Notes: a model not told the origin generated them from the sequence alone. Positions 1 to 13,640 are shown, numbered from the stretch's first letter. The stretch: DNA of 64,000 nt from Anaeramoeba flamelloides (GCA_027625915.1 JANTQA010000047.1:18910001-18974000); one strand, 5' to 3'. Made by a program: numbers and translations.

Positions 1-1110
1 ATCTCAACTGTAAATCCAATAGAAAATTTCAAAAAATTTTGCCACCACATCTTGAAATGTAAAAATGAAGTTAAAATACTGATTACTACAAAAACAAACT
101 TATTTTTAAGGCTATTTCCAGAAATGAATTATTGTTTTTCAAAGTGTGATCCATTTTTCTCATTATTGTAAAGTTCAAATTAATCAAAATCTCGAATTAT
201 TTAAAAAAAACTATTCTCTTTATAAGAAGAAAGAAATCTTATTGTCTGTCAAGGAAGTGTACTAAAACACACTTTTAAAAATAAATCTAATAGTTCTGAA
301 TTAACTCATATATAAAGATATATACTTGTTTCAAATAAATTACAAGAATTATTTTAATACCTGAAAAAAAGATAATTTGATTCATTCAAAGAACATTTCA
401 CAAAATTTTTCCTCTTTATTGGATTAAAAAATCTGGAGAAAAACAAACAAACAATCAAATTAAAAATCCTCCCAAAACACTTTTTTAAAACCTTAAAAAT
501 TTGACTTATAATCTAAAGAAATACTTATTAATTTGATTAATTTATAATCAATAATTATTAACCCAATCTTTATTGTTTCAGTAAGTTTTTAATAAATCAA
601 AGATTAAATGTATCAATAGAGTCTTTACAATTATTTCTCAATTTTTTAAACAATTTGTAAAGAATAAAATTGATTCAAAACAATAATTCTAATAAAAAAA
701 AAAAGTTATTATATTATCAAATAACTGATTTTAATTCAAACAGTTTCCTGTTTATACTCTTAACATTTGAAAACAAATACTATCTAATCTTTTAAATTTC
801 AAGGATTTCAATGAATATTTGTGAATAAAATAAATGATATATTCTACCTAGATCTTTATGGATTCAATAATTAATTTATTTTTCTTGAATTTTTATATTT
901 AGTGTTAAAGTTTCAAGTTAAATTGTTCATTTAAACTCTGGGATATTACTAAAATTGAGATTTGATCAAAATAAAAAGGTTTTGAAAATTTTATTTTTTC
1001 TGTTTAGAACTGAAAAATTCAAACCATATTGATCAGATCCTATGACTGAAAATATAATTGGGAACAGTGGATTTCTTTTAAAAATGATAACACATTTCTC
1101 TAAAGTTGAT
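1..1110 (+). repeat. Long dispersed repeat, copy 1 (truncated by window edge)
   Basis: This stretch matches 60,790-61,900 in the same orientation with many small differences. Shared landmarks are the run around 'cacatcttgaaat' near the start, 'gatccatttttctcat' about 150 bases in, and a 'agatcagat' block near the end followed by a similar 'gataac' stretch. No conserved open frame spans the pair. Its left end lies outside the window, so its full length is unknown. The family is unrecognised; the copies look old. Confidence 0.65.
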
Positions 1111-4100
1111 AAATGGTTTGATTTGTTGTGTTTAATCGTGCGGCTGTTTCAATATTTACTTTCTTATCATCGGGGGTGGGGATATGTATGTGTTGCCTTC
1201 AGTTCCGTATCAAAGAAAGAAAGTTTCAAAGGAATTTTTTTGTAACTAATAAATCTCAAATAAAGGCACATTTTTTAGAATTTTTTTTTTTCACAAATTA
1301 TTTTGGGAAAATTATTAAATTTCAAAATTGGTTAAATTCTAATTTTTTTCAAAATATTCAATTCTATTAAAGTATATTGGCTGTAGGCATATAAAAACCT
1401 TTACGGATAGGTTAATGTATATTAGAGTAAGTTAGAGTATGCTAGAGTAGGCTTGAGTGGTTTCAAATGATATGCTTGAAAATTTTTGCAAGGATTTTAA
1501 ATAATAAATAATTAAGAGAACAATTAGACTTTTACAACTTATTTTTAAAAGGAAAAAAATTCCAATTAATTTTTTATATTAGAATTGGATTATGAACAAA
1601 TTTTTAAAAATATATAGTATTGATGATTACAAGATTTTGGATTTTTTACAATTTAAGTAAGAAAATACTGCCAATCACAAAATTATCTTTTTGATTTTTC
1701 CTCCGACCATTATCAAAAACCCATTAAAAACTCCCATAACAATAATAATATTCAAGGCAACTCTTCAAAAATATGAAAAATTTCTATATGAACAATCTTG
1801 AAATTTAATAATATACCCATGGTTTTTCAACAACTTATATTTTATGTCTTAATATGATATTTTTTTTTGTACCTTGATTAATGTTGAACATTTTTGTCCG
1901 AGTTGTGGAACCGAATTTCCACCCCCTTAACAATTACCCCCCTGAAATTTTTATCCAAACATAAACTATTTGAATTTATATTTTTGTATATTAAAATATT
2001 TTCCAAAAAAAGATCCGCTATCCCGAACAATAAAATAATTACATAACAGGTTATATATATATGATACATTAGAGTTAGAAATGTTGAAGGTGTTAAAAAA
2101 ATTAAAAGAAACCACTTAAAATATGAATAACAATAATTCGAATATGTAATAAAAAATTGACAATTTTGATAACCCTTTTTTTTTGTTATTAAAAGTCCTA
2201 ATAAAAGTTTCTAATATGTTACAAAATTACTATTTATTTTTTTATAAACTTAAACTTTTTCTTTGGACATTTTTAAGTTAGTAATTATTGATAAATGTAG
2301 ATAAGAAAGAGATTAAGACTGTTAAAAGTTTCAAATCGCACTGTAGTTGTTGTGGACCGATTTAAGAAATACATTGTATTACAAGGCAAAGTTTAAAAAT
2401 TTTCTGATCTTTATATTTCTAATTCTAACAAAGGAAAATAAGAAGTATTTTACATAGAAAAATTGTCTTTAAATATGATATTTAAATTTTTTTAACAGTA
2501 CTTCGAAAAAACAATTTTGCATTACTGTTAAATCGATAACATTGAGATTAGCAAATACCCCAATCCAAAACCCTTGAATAGCATCTTTTGGCCCAAGGAA
2601 TGAAAATACCTTTCCAATAAAAACTAAAAAAATTGCATAATAATTTGATGAATGTTAGGAAAAGGAAAAATTTCATTTCCTTTTTTAAAAAAATGTTAAA
2701 ATTAAAACATTATTTTTTTCTGATTTCTATAAACAAAAGTTATATTTTTTTTTAGAAAATAAAATTTATTTGTTGACTTTTTTTCTTCAGAAAAAGAGAG
2801 ATAGAAAACATTAAGAAAAGATCTTGGAAAGAAGAAAAAAAATCAAAAATAAATTATAATTAAGGAAAAAAAAAAAAAATAAAAACATTTTTTTTTACTA
2901 TGCCAAGTCAAGAAAATTAAAGAGGAATGTTCAAAATATTTCTTGTCAAGAACACCTATAGATGTATGCAGATTTTTGAGTTTGGTTGTTTTCGGGGAAT
3001 TGTCTGACAAAAGGAAAAATAAAGGAGGAGATAGATTTCAAAGAATAGACAATCTAGTTAGATAGTGTAAAAATTTTAACAAGTTTTGATTCTAATTATG
3101 AAAATGTAAAATTTAATTTTAGTTTTTTTGAGAACTCAATTGGAAGAAAAAGATCATTTAAAGAAAAAATTCTTCAAATTACCATTGGAAAATAATAAAT
3201 TGTTTGACTTGGTTAAATTTGTTTGTTAATTGTCTTTGCTGTGCTTAGTTAGATCTTGAGTTCCAAAAATAAATAGCATCTGGTATTGTTTCTGTTTTTT
3301 CAACAATAACCTTTTAGAATCCTTTGTTTTGGTTCTCCTTCCAGACTCAAAATAATGAAATTATTTGGGTGCTAAGATGATATCCAATATCTTTCTTCGA
3401 ACTCCTCAATATTATCTTATATCGCTCCGAACAATAACATTTTTTTTTCATTCTTCCATGCTAAAACTCTGATTTTAACAAGGTAATTGTTTCCAAATAA
3501 AAACAATAAACACAGTTATAAAATATAAAAACTAGTTTTAAATATTCCCCAAATCAAAGATATTATAAAAAAAAAAAAAAAAAAAAACAATAGAATAAAA
3601 AAATTGATAATGTATCTTGTTAAAAATGTTTCACATTAAAAATAAGGTAGAAAAATGTTTTAAATTATTATATTATCATAAAAAAAACAAAAATTCCAAC
3701 TTATTGAAATTAAATATTTCCTATATTGATATTTTTTTTACAATTATTGACAAATAAAAAATTTATTTAACATTTCAAAATATTTCAAAAAATTAAAAAT
3801 TATAACATGCTACAAAAAAATTATCATTTTTTTCCTACCAAAGTTCAAAAAATGACAAAAAATAACATATAAATAATGGTTATTTAATTAGCCAATACCT
3901 CAGATCAACTTGTTACCACTTACTTATTCTTTCAATTTTGACCATTTTCAAATTGTGAATTCTTATTGTTTTTATTTAAAATAACTTTTTAGGATAATAG
4001 CGAGATTTTCAAATTATTAAATTTAGAAGATTTGTGGTAAATGAAATTAGTAAATTTGATGCATATCAAGTATAGCAACTTATACTAATTTTGTAAAAAA

Positions 4101-6425
4101 ATGAAAATTAACAGTCTTTTAATCATCTGACTCATCCAATTTGAATGTTTTTAACAAATAATAATAATTAAAATTATGTTGTAAATTTCAAAATCAAATT
4201 GATCAATTTGGTCGAGTTTAGTACTTTAAAGATGATTTTTAGTAATTCTGTATTAATCAAAAATTTTCAAAATTATTTGCAAAAATCATTAGAATTTTTT
4301 TCAGTTTTTTATTTAATTTCCAGAGAAAAATTGTAAATATATTTGTTTGTTTTTAATTTTATTTTAATTATTAATACTATCCAATTTTTAATAACAACTC
4401 TTGCAATTTTTTTCATTTCTTGACAATAAGTAAATTATAATAATCTCTTATTTATATTAAAAACACCACCTTCTGGAATTATAATCAACATATTTTTTTT
4501 GAATTCACTAAAATAACACCAATTATTATAATTTTTATATTAAAAGATCATAATATTCCCATACGACCCAAAAAACACTAAAAATGGAAAACTGATTAAA
4601 TACCTTCAATTAATTCAATTAAAAAAACTAAATGAAAAAATAAAAATAAATAAAGTTTCAATTTAACTTTTTCTTGAAAACTTTTTTTGCCAAAATTATT
4701 GAATTCACACTTGAAATTATGTATATTTTTTGATGCACTATCTTGTTTTAACTCGTTTACTAAAATAAATTCTAAATTATGGGAATTTTCTTTTAACAAA
4801 AGGCACTAATTTGGTCCTCAAATGTTTTTTTTTTAGTTTTAAATGGTAAAATTAAAAAAAAGTTAAACTAAAGGGATAAAATCTCTGGAAAAGCATTCTA
4901 ATTTAATATATTAACTTATTCATTGATTTCAAACTTTTCTCAACTCCAATTTTTCAAAAAAAAAATAAAAAAGTGCACAGTAATTTCAAAAAATAATTTT
5001 GATATTTAAAAGTTGAGAGTGTTTTTATTCTAAAAAAAATTATCACCGTGGTTAATTGAATTAAGTATGAAACTTCGATTCGAAAAATATTAATCAGAAA
5101 AAAATAATGCTTAATTTTATTAAGGACATATAGTTGTTTTATATTTTTTTTTCTAATTAGGGTATAGTATTTAAAAAATATGGCACATAAAAATAATCAC
5201 ATCTACAACTTTTAATTGTTAATAATAGTAAAATTATACAGTAATTTACTATTTAGAATTAGATTTATTTAAAAATCAAACTTTTAAAATTATAACAAAT
5301 CACTTATTCAAATGATGTTCAATTAATTTACACATTTTCAAAAAATTATTCAATAAATCAAAAAGCAAGTACAAAAATTATCATTTTTCAAGTTCATAGC
5401 AATAAAACATACAAAACCTGACTTTTTTTTTCAAAAAAAGTAGATCTAAGTTATCGAACAACCCAATGAGTATTAAATAGACACCTTACTTTAACGAATT
5501 TTATGTAGGTTTATTAGTTAGTTCATAAAATAATTGATTATTTAGTTATAAAAAGGATTAGGTTTTAAATAAATAAAATTACTCAGTAATTTTCCTTATA
5601 TTAACAATTAAAGATCTTGTCATGAATTATTTTCATTCCAGGAATTATTTTTCAATTTATACAGAGTTTTTACTCATTATTTTTGAAATCTTTATTTAAC
5701 CTTTCATTGTTTTTTTTGAGACAATATTCTAATTGGAATTTTATTTGTTTTTTTTTTTTGTAAAATGTAGATATTTGTGGATTCCCCCACATTTGGAGAT
5801 AATTTTTTTTTCACAATCAACTTCAAAATGATAAATATTGTTTGAAGCTATATACTACATTTATTATTACTTGTTTTTTTAATCATGATTAAAAATGTTT
5901 ATATTTGAGAAGTAAATATATAATTATTTTGAATTTTCCATAATTTTTCTCAAAAAAATTAAGTATACTTTGTTGAAATAAAGACTAGGCCGGGTATTGT
6001 AGAGTCTAATAATCAATTATAAAATAATCGACAAATTCTAAGAAGCTACAAATACCACCTGATATTACATCCAGCTAAAGTATTACCTCAGCCCTTAATT
6101 CAGAAGAAAATCTACAACCAACCCATTTTTTGGGACTATTACTTATTTTTTGATCAAACTTTTTATTTTAGATTTTGAAAAAAATTGTGGCGATTGTAAT
6201 TTCATCATTTGGTATTATCCTCGAATTTTACAATTGAACAGACAAACAATTTTAGAATTTTCAAAAGCTTTTCTTAATTCATAACCATTCAAATGCTATA
6301 ATAGATTAAAAACCTTTGGAAATGGAAATTTTTGGAAACCTAAAGTGGAGAATTCAATCCCGAAGTCAATCCAATTTCTTCAAGATTTTTAATAATTCTC
6401 AAAGACATTCTTTAATTAAAATTAA
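1111..6425. other. Gene-free AT-rich stretch
   Basis: No convincing exon, RNA gene or ordered repeat was recognised here on either strand. It holds homopolymer A and T runs, scattered short open frames of no coding character (such as 1,878-2,069 and 4,596-4,799 on the minus strand), and an oligo-A run near 3,567-3,587. Weak similarity to the other repeats of the window cannot be excluded by eye. Confidence 0.5.
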
Positions 6426-6882
6426 CTGTTGAGAGAAAAATGTTGGACACAGAAAAATGGTTGGACAGCATTTTCAATTGGGAACATTACTGAAAATGAT
6501 TTTTAAATTCGGTCGTTTGTGAAATAACTAAAGAAAATAACAATAATCTACTTATTAGAATAACGATTAATGTAATTCTACTTTTTCAAAATCTTATCTA
6601 TTCTATCTAAAGCAAGTTTAAAAATTACCATTTTCAGAATTAATAGTAAACTTTACTAGAACTAGGTTTTTTGTTAAAATAGCATGATCTACTTGAGTTG
6701 TCAACCATTCAAATGAGTATTCTACACAAACCACAGATTAACGAACTTGTAACACCTTTAAACCTGGATTTATATAAAAGTCACCAAGTTATAAATAGGA
6801 TTTGATTTTCAATTTTACTAATGTTCCCAATAAAAAATGGTGTCCAACCATTTTTCTGTGTCCAACATTTTTCTCTCAACAG
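6426..6882. mobile_element. MITE-like element, family B, copy 1 (457 bp)
   Basis: The ends are inverted repeats of about 40 bp starting CTGTTGAGAGAAAAATG and ending in the reverse complement. The right end is followed by TA, and the left flank is AA, probably one change from TA. The interior carries no open frame. A second copy of nearly the same length (458 bp) lies in the opposite orientation at 38,625-39,082. TA flanks, inverted ends and small size fit a non-autonomous Tc1/mariner-type DNA element; no matching transposase is present in the window. Confidence 0.75.
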
Positions 6883-6987
6883 TAATGTGATAATTAATAT
6901 AATTATTATTTGACATAAAAGTTTCAAGAGAGCCAATATTTTTGATTGAAATGACTAATAAAAAGATACTTTCAAAAGCAAAAATTA

Positions 6988-7810
6988 ACAGTCAAATCTA
7001 AAACCCGGAAATTTCTGAAACCCGGTAATTCCATTTTTCTGATCAATTGTAAATATTAGTAAAAAGTCAAAAATATACTCCCATTTTATAGACAAATAAT
7101 CAAATTACCCAGCAACTTATAACCGTTCCAATTATGGTATTAGTTAAATATTCTGAATCCATCATTTTTAACTCTTTGGTAAATTCAGAAATCAAAAAAA
7201 TCCAAGATTTGTAAAATTAATTGAGAACATTACTGAAAATGAAAATCCACTTTTGATTTTAAATTTTGAAATAAAAAACATTTTCATTATACAAAAATAT
7301 TTAAAAGACTTTGAATTTGAGAGAGGTGTTTGATTATTGTAAATTTTCATAAAATTATGAAAACCATTTTGTCAAAAAATAAATACTCTAAGGTTCCCAT
7401 TAGAAATTTAAAATTTTGAAAAAATTATTAAAAGAAAGTTTTAAAGAAAATAAAACTCGTATTTCATAAATGCAATAACAAAATAATTCTTATAACGATG
7501 ATTCCTAATAAATTTAGAATTTATCTAAAGGGAAAATAGCAATAAATTTGATTTTCAATTTTCAGTCATGTTCTCAATTAATTTTACAAATCTTGGATTT
7601 TTTTGATTTCTGAATTTACCAAAGAGTTAAAATTAATGGATTCAGAATATGTAACTAATACCCCAATTGGAACGGTTATAAGTTGCTGGATAATTTGATT
7701 ATTTGTCTGTCAAATGGGAGTATATTTTTGACTTTTTACTAATATTTACAATTGATCAGAAAAATGGAATTACCGGGTTTCAGAAATTTCCGGGTTTTAG
7801 ATTTGACAGT
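6988..7810. repeat. Foldback element, family C (about 0.82 kb)
   Basis: Two arms of roughly 270 bp are near-perfect reverse complements: the left begins with CAGTCAAATCTAAAACCCGG and the right ends with its complement. The arms share landmarks such as a Ser/Thr-free block 'ggaacggttataagttgc' on the right and its complement on the left. The loop (about 7,260-7,550) includes blocks resembling the interior of the family B element just upstream. The element is non-coding; a short open frame at 7,752-8,060 simply runs out of the right arm. Confidence 0.75.
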
Positions 7811-7973
7811 AAAACCATTTTTCTTATTATCTCCCTTTATTTCAATAAAAATAATTCTGTCAATCAACACTAGTTTGCCGTTCTATTTCGTCAGGAAGCT
7901 TTTTGATCGACTCAAAATTTCAAAATTGCCAGAAAAATTTTTTCATCTTGGTTCTTTAAAAGTATTTTCCCCT

Positions 7974-8142
7974 TACTGGTATTTGAATTATAAATGGGAA
8001 AATATTTTCACTACCTTGTCATCCTTTATCTTTTTCAAATGGAGTTCTCCAAAGAAGTAGGTTGTAATTTGTGAACTTTATTTGAAAAAGGAAATTGAAA
8101 ATGAAGTGAAAATTTTTCCCGTTTAAAATTCAAATACCAGTA
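7974..8142. repeat. Small foldback, family I, copy 1
   Basis: A 169-bp palindromic element: 'tactggtatttgaat' at the left is complemented by 'attcaaataccagta' at the right, and the inner blocks also pair. A related copy sits at 55,329-55,507 inside another repeat. It is non-coding. Confidence 0.6.
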
Positions 8143-9649
8143 TCTAATAACTTTGAGAAAACACAAATACTTTGGTATTACGAAACTATTTACAGACAAT
8201 TTGTTTGACTTTTCTGAAAAAATAGATAAAAGAATTATTTTTTTTGAAAGACAAAAAAAGTCAAAGCTTAAAAACATCAATAAATCCACTCTTGTGGAAG
8301 ACCTCAGATAAAATCAAATAGTATTTAATCCTATATGAGAAATCAAGATTGTTACTTAATTTACTTGTTTGTTTCTTTTTCGTGCCTATTTATGCCCATA
8401 TGAGCATTTTGTAGAAATTATGTTTTTATATCTTCTTCAAATAATTTTAATTAAAAAGGGAGGAGGAACAGATAATTATTGATTTCATCAAATTAAAAAC
8501 TCTAATGATTTGATTTTGGTTTTCTCGATTTTCAAAAAGATTCTCAGAAATTTATTTTGAATAGTTCTTTTAACTCAAAGAGTTTTCGAAAAAAATCAAA
8601 AAAACAGATAAGAAATTACTGTGGATCTGATTTTTGTAATCTGTATGATTCATTCACCAAAGTTAATTATGTTATTTTCAATTTAATTTTTCAATTGTAC
8701 TCAAAGACATAGAAAAGACCATCAATTCCTACAAAGTTTTTTTATCAGTCACAATTCTTTATTTTTTCCTCATTAAATTTTGAAAAATATTTTTGTAAAA
8801 ATCAATAAATTTCCAAGACACAATCAATAAAAATTAACACTGGGTCTTAGCTTAACAGAATAATGAACAGTTAAATAAATTAATTTTTTATCTGAAAATA
8901 AAATCAGAAAATTTAAGATTTTTAAAAATACCTCAATATTCTACTCAATACCAAAGAATAAAATCAAGTTTCTGAAATTCGAAATGAAGTAACAGGGTTA
9001 AAGAAAATAATTAATATTTCTCAATTTTTTTTGGTAATCCTCAAAAAAATTCTTTTCAACAAAATCGTTCTAACGATTTAAATAAAGTTAATTCTTTGAT
9101 CTCTTTTTATTGTTTTGTTCATATTCACCCTCAATTAATATTGATCAATAATTTAAATCTTCACCAAAAATCAAAAAGAAGAATCAAAATACTCATTTGA
9201 ATTCACACAAAATCCATACTCGTATTAAATAGCATCTATTAGTGACATTTTAAATCAAGTCATTAAATTCAAAATAATTTAATTAACTAAAAAAAATTAA
9301 TACTTTTATGGTGAAATTACACAAAGAGCACAGATTTAACCCCCACAGTAAACAAACCATCCAAAAATAAAAGATTTGTGGATTCAAAAAAAATAAAAGG
9401 AATTTTCCAAGGGTGTGACTAAAAAAACTGTAAATTTGATGTGGAGATTGGACGACGAAAGTTTGATCATCTATTTTATGGATAATTCAGAAAAGATTTT
9501 TGTCTCACTTTTTTTCAAATAACCTCATTCAAAATCTGAGGTAGCTTTTCAAAAGTATTTTTTTAACTTGCCAGAAAAATTTTTATTATACTTTACCAAA
9601 CCAAATAAATCGATTAATATAGTACCCAAGTTTTCAAGAGATAGAATAG
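8143..9649. other. Intergenic stretch upstream of the 9.65 kb gene
   Basis: No gene or ordered repeat was recognised. The last 300 bases are slightly GC-richer and presumably hold the promoter and leader of the downstream gene, but no clear initiator or box can be singled out in this base composition. Confidence 0.4.
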
Positions 9650-10813
9650 ATGGACAACTCTTCAAAAGTTGTCATTAAAAGAAAATACCGAACAACGAAC
9701 CAAAAAAGACTGGAGTTTCTTCTGAGGAATTATCCGAATTCAATTGAGGGATTAGGCGATATTAATTTGGATCAACCAAATTGCCCAAAATTTGTAAAAA
9801 TAAGCACGCTCATCATCAACAGTGGCGGGCTATGGCATTGGTACCAACGGCAGGATTCAAACGTTGGAGTTATTACATTGGAGGACTTAACTGCATATAT
9901 GCTCGCCAAGTTTAATTTGTTCCCATACCATAACCACCAAAAAACGCAAAATTCGATTTGCACGAGCGATCAAAGCTGCATTTCGAATTTGATTAAAAAT
10001 GGGAAATGGCTGTGTTTTAAATTTTATAAAGCTAAAGGCTATAAGCAACTAATTGAACGATCGATCTCTCAAGATTTTCAGGTGAAAATGGTCCAAATTG
10101 AACAGAAATTACAAAAGGCATTCAACAACCAACCAAAACGGTTTATTGGTTTCGACCCAATTCACTTTTCACCCAATTTCAAAACCCCAAACAAAATCAG
10201 AATTAATAAACATATCCTAAAAGACCTGTGTGTCAAATATGAGAAAATCAATAACGAGATCGTCATCAAAGAAAAGTTGAAAACAATCTATCGTGCTTTT
10301 GCATTCTTTTTCACTGCAAGATATAACCTGGTGAATGCTACAAACAAAAATAGACAAGAATTGAAATACACTCGGTGGTTCGATGGCTATTTAGAATCTC
10401 CTGAAAAATTAAAGAAACAAAAGGGCGCGGAGACAAGTATTGTACAGCTAGAAATAGACCCACAAAATAATTCAAGAAAGAGAACCATAAAGAAATTGAA
10501 TCCCAAAAAAATCAACAAAACAAGAAAGATTATTAAAATTAAAAAAAAATCTATTACCAACAGTCTGATGAGCCAGAATAGCAAAGAGGCGCATTCCTTT
10601 CAAAAAATTAATAAAAAAGAAGCAAGGAAAAATAAAAACCACTCAAAAATAAATAATATAATCCCTTCTCCCAAAGAAGAGAAAAATGATTTTCTTTTTG
10701 ATGATATTAAGAAACTGGTATTATCTGAAACGATAAGAAGTGGACATTCATTTTCTTCAAATGATTGGAGTATTGTTGATCTTTTAATCAACCTAAAATA
10801 TTCAAAAAATTAA
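9650..10813 (+). CDS. Uncharacterised basic protein, single exon (387 aa)
   Basis: An uninterrupted frame of 387 codons, clearly GC-richer than its surroundings and with protein-like composition. I do not recognise the family. The first 280 residues look globular, with a conserved-looking aromatic cluster LWHWYQRQ near residue 60 and a helical stretch EDLTAYMLAKFNLFP near 80. Residues about 280-350 are very rich in Lys, Arg and Asn and likely disordered, with possible nuclear-localisation character. A final hydrophobic segment ends in WSIVDLLINLKYSKN. No signal peptide, membrane span, CxxC motif or catalytic signature is visible. The ATG follows an AT-rich leader with in-frame stops, so this start is the natural one. 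A DNA- or RNA-associated role is a guess from the basic tail alone. Confidence 0.75.
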   Translation: MDNSSKVVIKRKYRTTNQKRLEFLLRNYPNSIEGLGDINLDQPNCPKFVKISTLIINSGGLWHWYQRQDSNVGVITLEDLTAYMLAKFNLFPYHNHQKTQNSICTSDQSCISNLIKNGKWLCFKFYKAKGYKQLIERSISQDFQVKMVQIEQKLQKAFNNQPKRFIGFDPIHFSPNFKTPNKIRINKHILKDLCVKYEKINNEIVIKEKLKTIYRAFAFFFTARYNLVNATNKNRQELKYTRWFDGYLESPEKLKKQKGAETSIVQLEIDPQNNSRKRTIKKLNPKKINKTRKIIKIKKKSITNSLMSQNSKEAHSFQKINKKEARKNKNHSKINNIIPSPKEEKNDFLFDDIKKLVLSETIRSGHSFSSNDWSIVDLLINLKYSKN

Positions 10814-12122
10814 TCAGAATACATACAACAAGCCTTTATTTATTATATCCATTTTGTTTTTTTTTTTTTATTTTTATGAAAGAATTGTTTACTTATTAAT
10901 TCTTTAAAATCTCTTTCTATAAGATGTATATATAAAATTTTAAAATTAATTTTAGAATAAAACATTTGAACAAAGTGGCTCTCCAATGTCAATATTTATT
11001 ATCTATATATATCTATTATCTTGGATCATTCGAAATGTATCTTTTATTGTTTTTTTAAAAAAATAACCGCTATTTGTAGATTTATTCTTTGAAAAATGTA
11101 CTAGAAAATTTATCACACACCTATTGAAAATAGTAGGATTATTATTTTATAATTATGCCAATATATAATAGTGAAATAATTCAATTTCTATTCTAAATAT
11201 TCGCCACTTTCACATTATTGAGAATTGATTATCTTCTTGAATAATAAAGAAATAATATTTAATTAAAATGAATTTTAATTTTTTTTTTTGTTTGGACTAT
11301 TGTTGTTTGAGAAAATAGAGAATTTAATCACTATTATAAGAAGAGTATTTTTTTTTGTAAGGATAGCAGAAGCAACATAATGCAGCAGATAAAGGAATAT
11401 GTTAAGAACAAAAAATATAATTTTGAATAAACATTAAGTACAAGCCCCTAAAATTTTGAAAAAAAAATCATTTCATTTTATTTTATTTTTTTCTTTTATT
11501 GAGAGAAAGGAGTAATTAAAGGAAATTTATCGAAATAAAAAAATTGAGAAGAAATATTATCAAGAAATGAATCGAAAATAATACAAAAATTGTTTTTTTA
11601 CAAACTTAAAAACTTATCTCCTGTCGTTAGATTATATTAGGTTTTAATTTTTATTCCCAAAAGTAATAGATTCCAGAATAAAACAGAAACAAATGAGAAA
11701 ACCTATTGAGTATATTGTCATCAACAACACACCACTAGAATTCTTAAGATGGACAAAAACCAAACAAAAAAAATTATCACTAATAAATAAAAATTCCAGA
11801 GTATATAATTAAACGTGTGGTATTCCACCATCTTTGGGGTTTTGTTTTAATTCAGTAGACTAGAGGAAAATTTTTGGTTTTGCTCAATTCTTTTGGATTC
11901 TGGAAAAATACGGTTAGGTTTTTTTTAAGTTTTACATTTTCATATTGAAAATATTATATTTTCAGTACCAGACAGAAAATCCCAATAAAATCTATTCACT
12001 TGACGACACACCCCCCAAGAGTGGGATACTACTTACATTAGAATATATATATATATATAAACCCAATTTCAAAATTATTTGGCCCATTAAAAATCAAATT
12101 TTGTAAATAAATAAACTATATT
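10814..12122. other. Intergenic stretch after the 9.65 kb gene
   Basis: No gene was recognised. An (AT)n microsatellite lies near 12,040-12,058, and homopolymer runs are common. The opening bases probably hold the 3' end signals of the upstream gene, but AATAAA-like words are too common here to single one out. Confidence 0.4.
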
Positions 12123-12530
12123 CGAAAAATTTGGACACAGTTTAAACAGTTGAAAGAATAACAATACTTCACTTTAAATTCAATTTGGAAAGAATTTTGA
12201 TTTTACAAACTATTTCATTTTTTGCCTTTTTGGTTTTGTTTTCATTTCCTTTTTTATAATTATTTAATCTGTTTGGTTAGATCTGGAATTTTTTTTTTGA
12301 ATGGTTGATAGAAGGTTAGTGTTGAGTTTGTTAAATTGGAAAATCCACATACAATTAGTAGATGGTATCTTATCATTTGATCGATCAACAATTGCTGGTG
12401 AAATTTCAACAAATTTACAATACATTTTTGGTTCAGCTCGTTTCATTATTTTGGACACACTGACTTTTAATTTTTTGTTTTATATTAATTTCTTTTATTT
12501 GGATTAAAACGATTACTTATTAAAACATTA
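12123..12530 (+). repeat. Dispersed repeat, family J, copy 1
   Basis: This matches 21,840-22,270 (inside a hydrogenase intron) in the same orientation, with shared blocks 'cacagttaaaacagtt'-like at the left and 'gtatcttatcatttgatcgatcaaca' near the middle. The first copy contains a 68-codon open frame on the plus strand (12,301-12,507), but the second copy breaks it, so it is not a conserved gene. Family unrecognised. Confidence 0.6.
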
Positions 12531-12639
12531 ACACTGTAGTACTTAAATGTGATTTTATATTAGGTTTGGAAAAAGATAATATGTTAGATTATTTTTGCCT
12601 ATTATTGATTTTGGGTGTATCCAAATTTTTTGAATGGGG

Positions 12640-12785
12640 TTTATTATTAGTCTATTAAGATAATCAGAAATTATATTTACTATTACGAAAATTTGGATAA
12701 ATGCATGGATGATTCTATTTATTTCTGAGAATTTTAAAAATACAATTTTTTACAACACTCATATCTACACTAATGTCCTATCAAA
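12640..12785 (+). repeat. Short dispersed repeat shared with 35,968
   Basis: About 140 bases match 35,968-36,110 in the same orientation, around 'tctattaagatacted'-type and 'aaaatttggataaatg' blocks. The match is non-coding and diverged. Confidence 0.5.
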
Positions 12786-13519
12786 ATAAAAAAAAAAAAG
12801 ATTTTTTAATCAATGACATTACAATTATCCGAATATTAACAATTAAAAATAGTTTAAAGGATTATTTAACATATAAGTCTTTTTAATTAATACTTTAAAC
12901 TTTTTTAAATATATTATTTTTCTCAAAGTGCTTTGGATAATAAAAATAAACGAGATACAGTTAAAGTAAAAAAGTTTTTATATGATCCTTTTTGAAATTT
13001 GTAAAAAAATAGAAAATTATAACTTTGTGACTGTTACTTACTTTAAACATTTGACAAATTGATAATATTTTTTGAAATTTTTAAATAATTTTTCTTCTAT
13101 TCATAGCATTTAAGAAATTGAATTTTAAAAATTTACACAGATTTCAATGGGAATATTCTTTTTAAAAAACAGAATCATTAATAATCAAGAAAAAAACTTT
13201 TTTTCATTTTTTATAAAATTTTTTTTTGTTTTATTTCAACTTTTTATTCGCTCCAAAAAACTGATAGTGAATGGAAATTCAATTGTTCTATTTTGATTTC
13301 GTAAATCAAAATTATAAAATCCGTTCAGAAAAGAAAAAATGTAATTACGATCTGAGATAACAATTTGTACTTCTTATAAATAATATATATTAAATTCTGC
13401 ACAAATTGAAAAAATAACAAAAAAGCGGGGTTAATATAAGTGTTGAGATAAATTAAAACTAAAAATTTATATTTTTTTCTTTATTAAGAAAGCAATTGTT
13501 AATTTCGATTAAAAAACAA

Positions 13520-13599
13520 TGAATAATATATATATATATATATAAACTAACTAAATGTTTTTGAATATTCCTCTCTCTTCACAACAACTTCCCCATAAA

Positions 13600-13632
<33 letters not shown>

Positions 13633-13640
13633 ATATATAA
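13520..13640. repeat. AT / CATATA microsatellites
   Basis: An (AT)n run near 13,527-13,545 is followed by a (CATATA)n run near 13,597-13,640. Both lie just downstream of the hydrogenase stop codon on the minus strand, so they may fall in its 3' untranslated region. Confidence 0.8.

Noticed and set aside
7752-8289. Open frames of 102 and 84 codons
   Set aside because: They begin in the arm of one foldback and cross another; palindromic repeats explain both strands being open.
12301-12507. 68-codon frame with a protein-like look
   Set aside because: It is inside family J, and the second copy at 21.84 kb does not preserve it.
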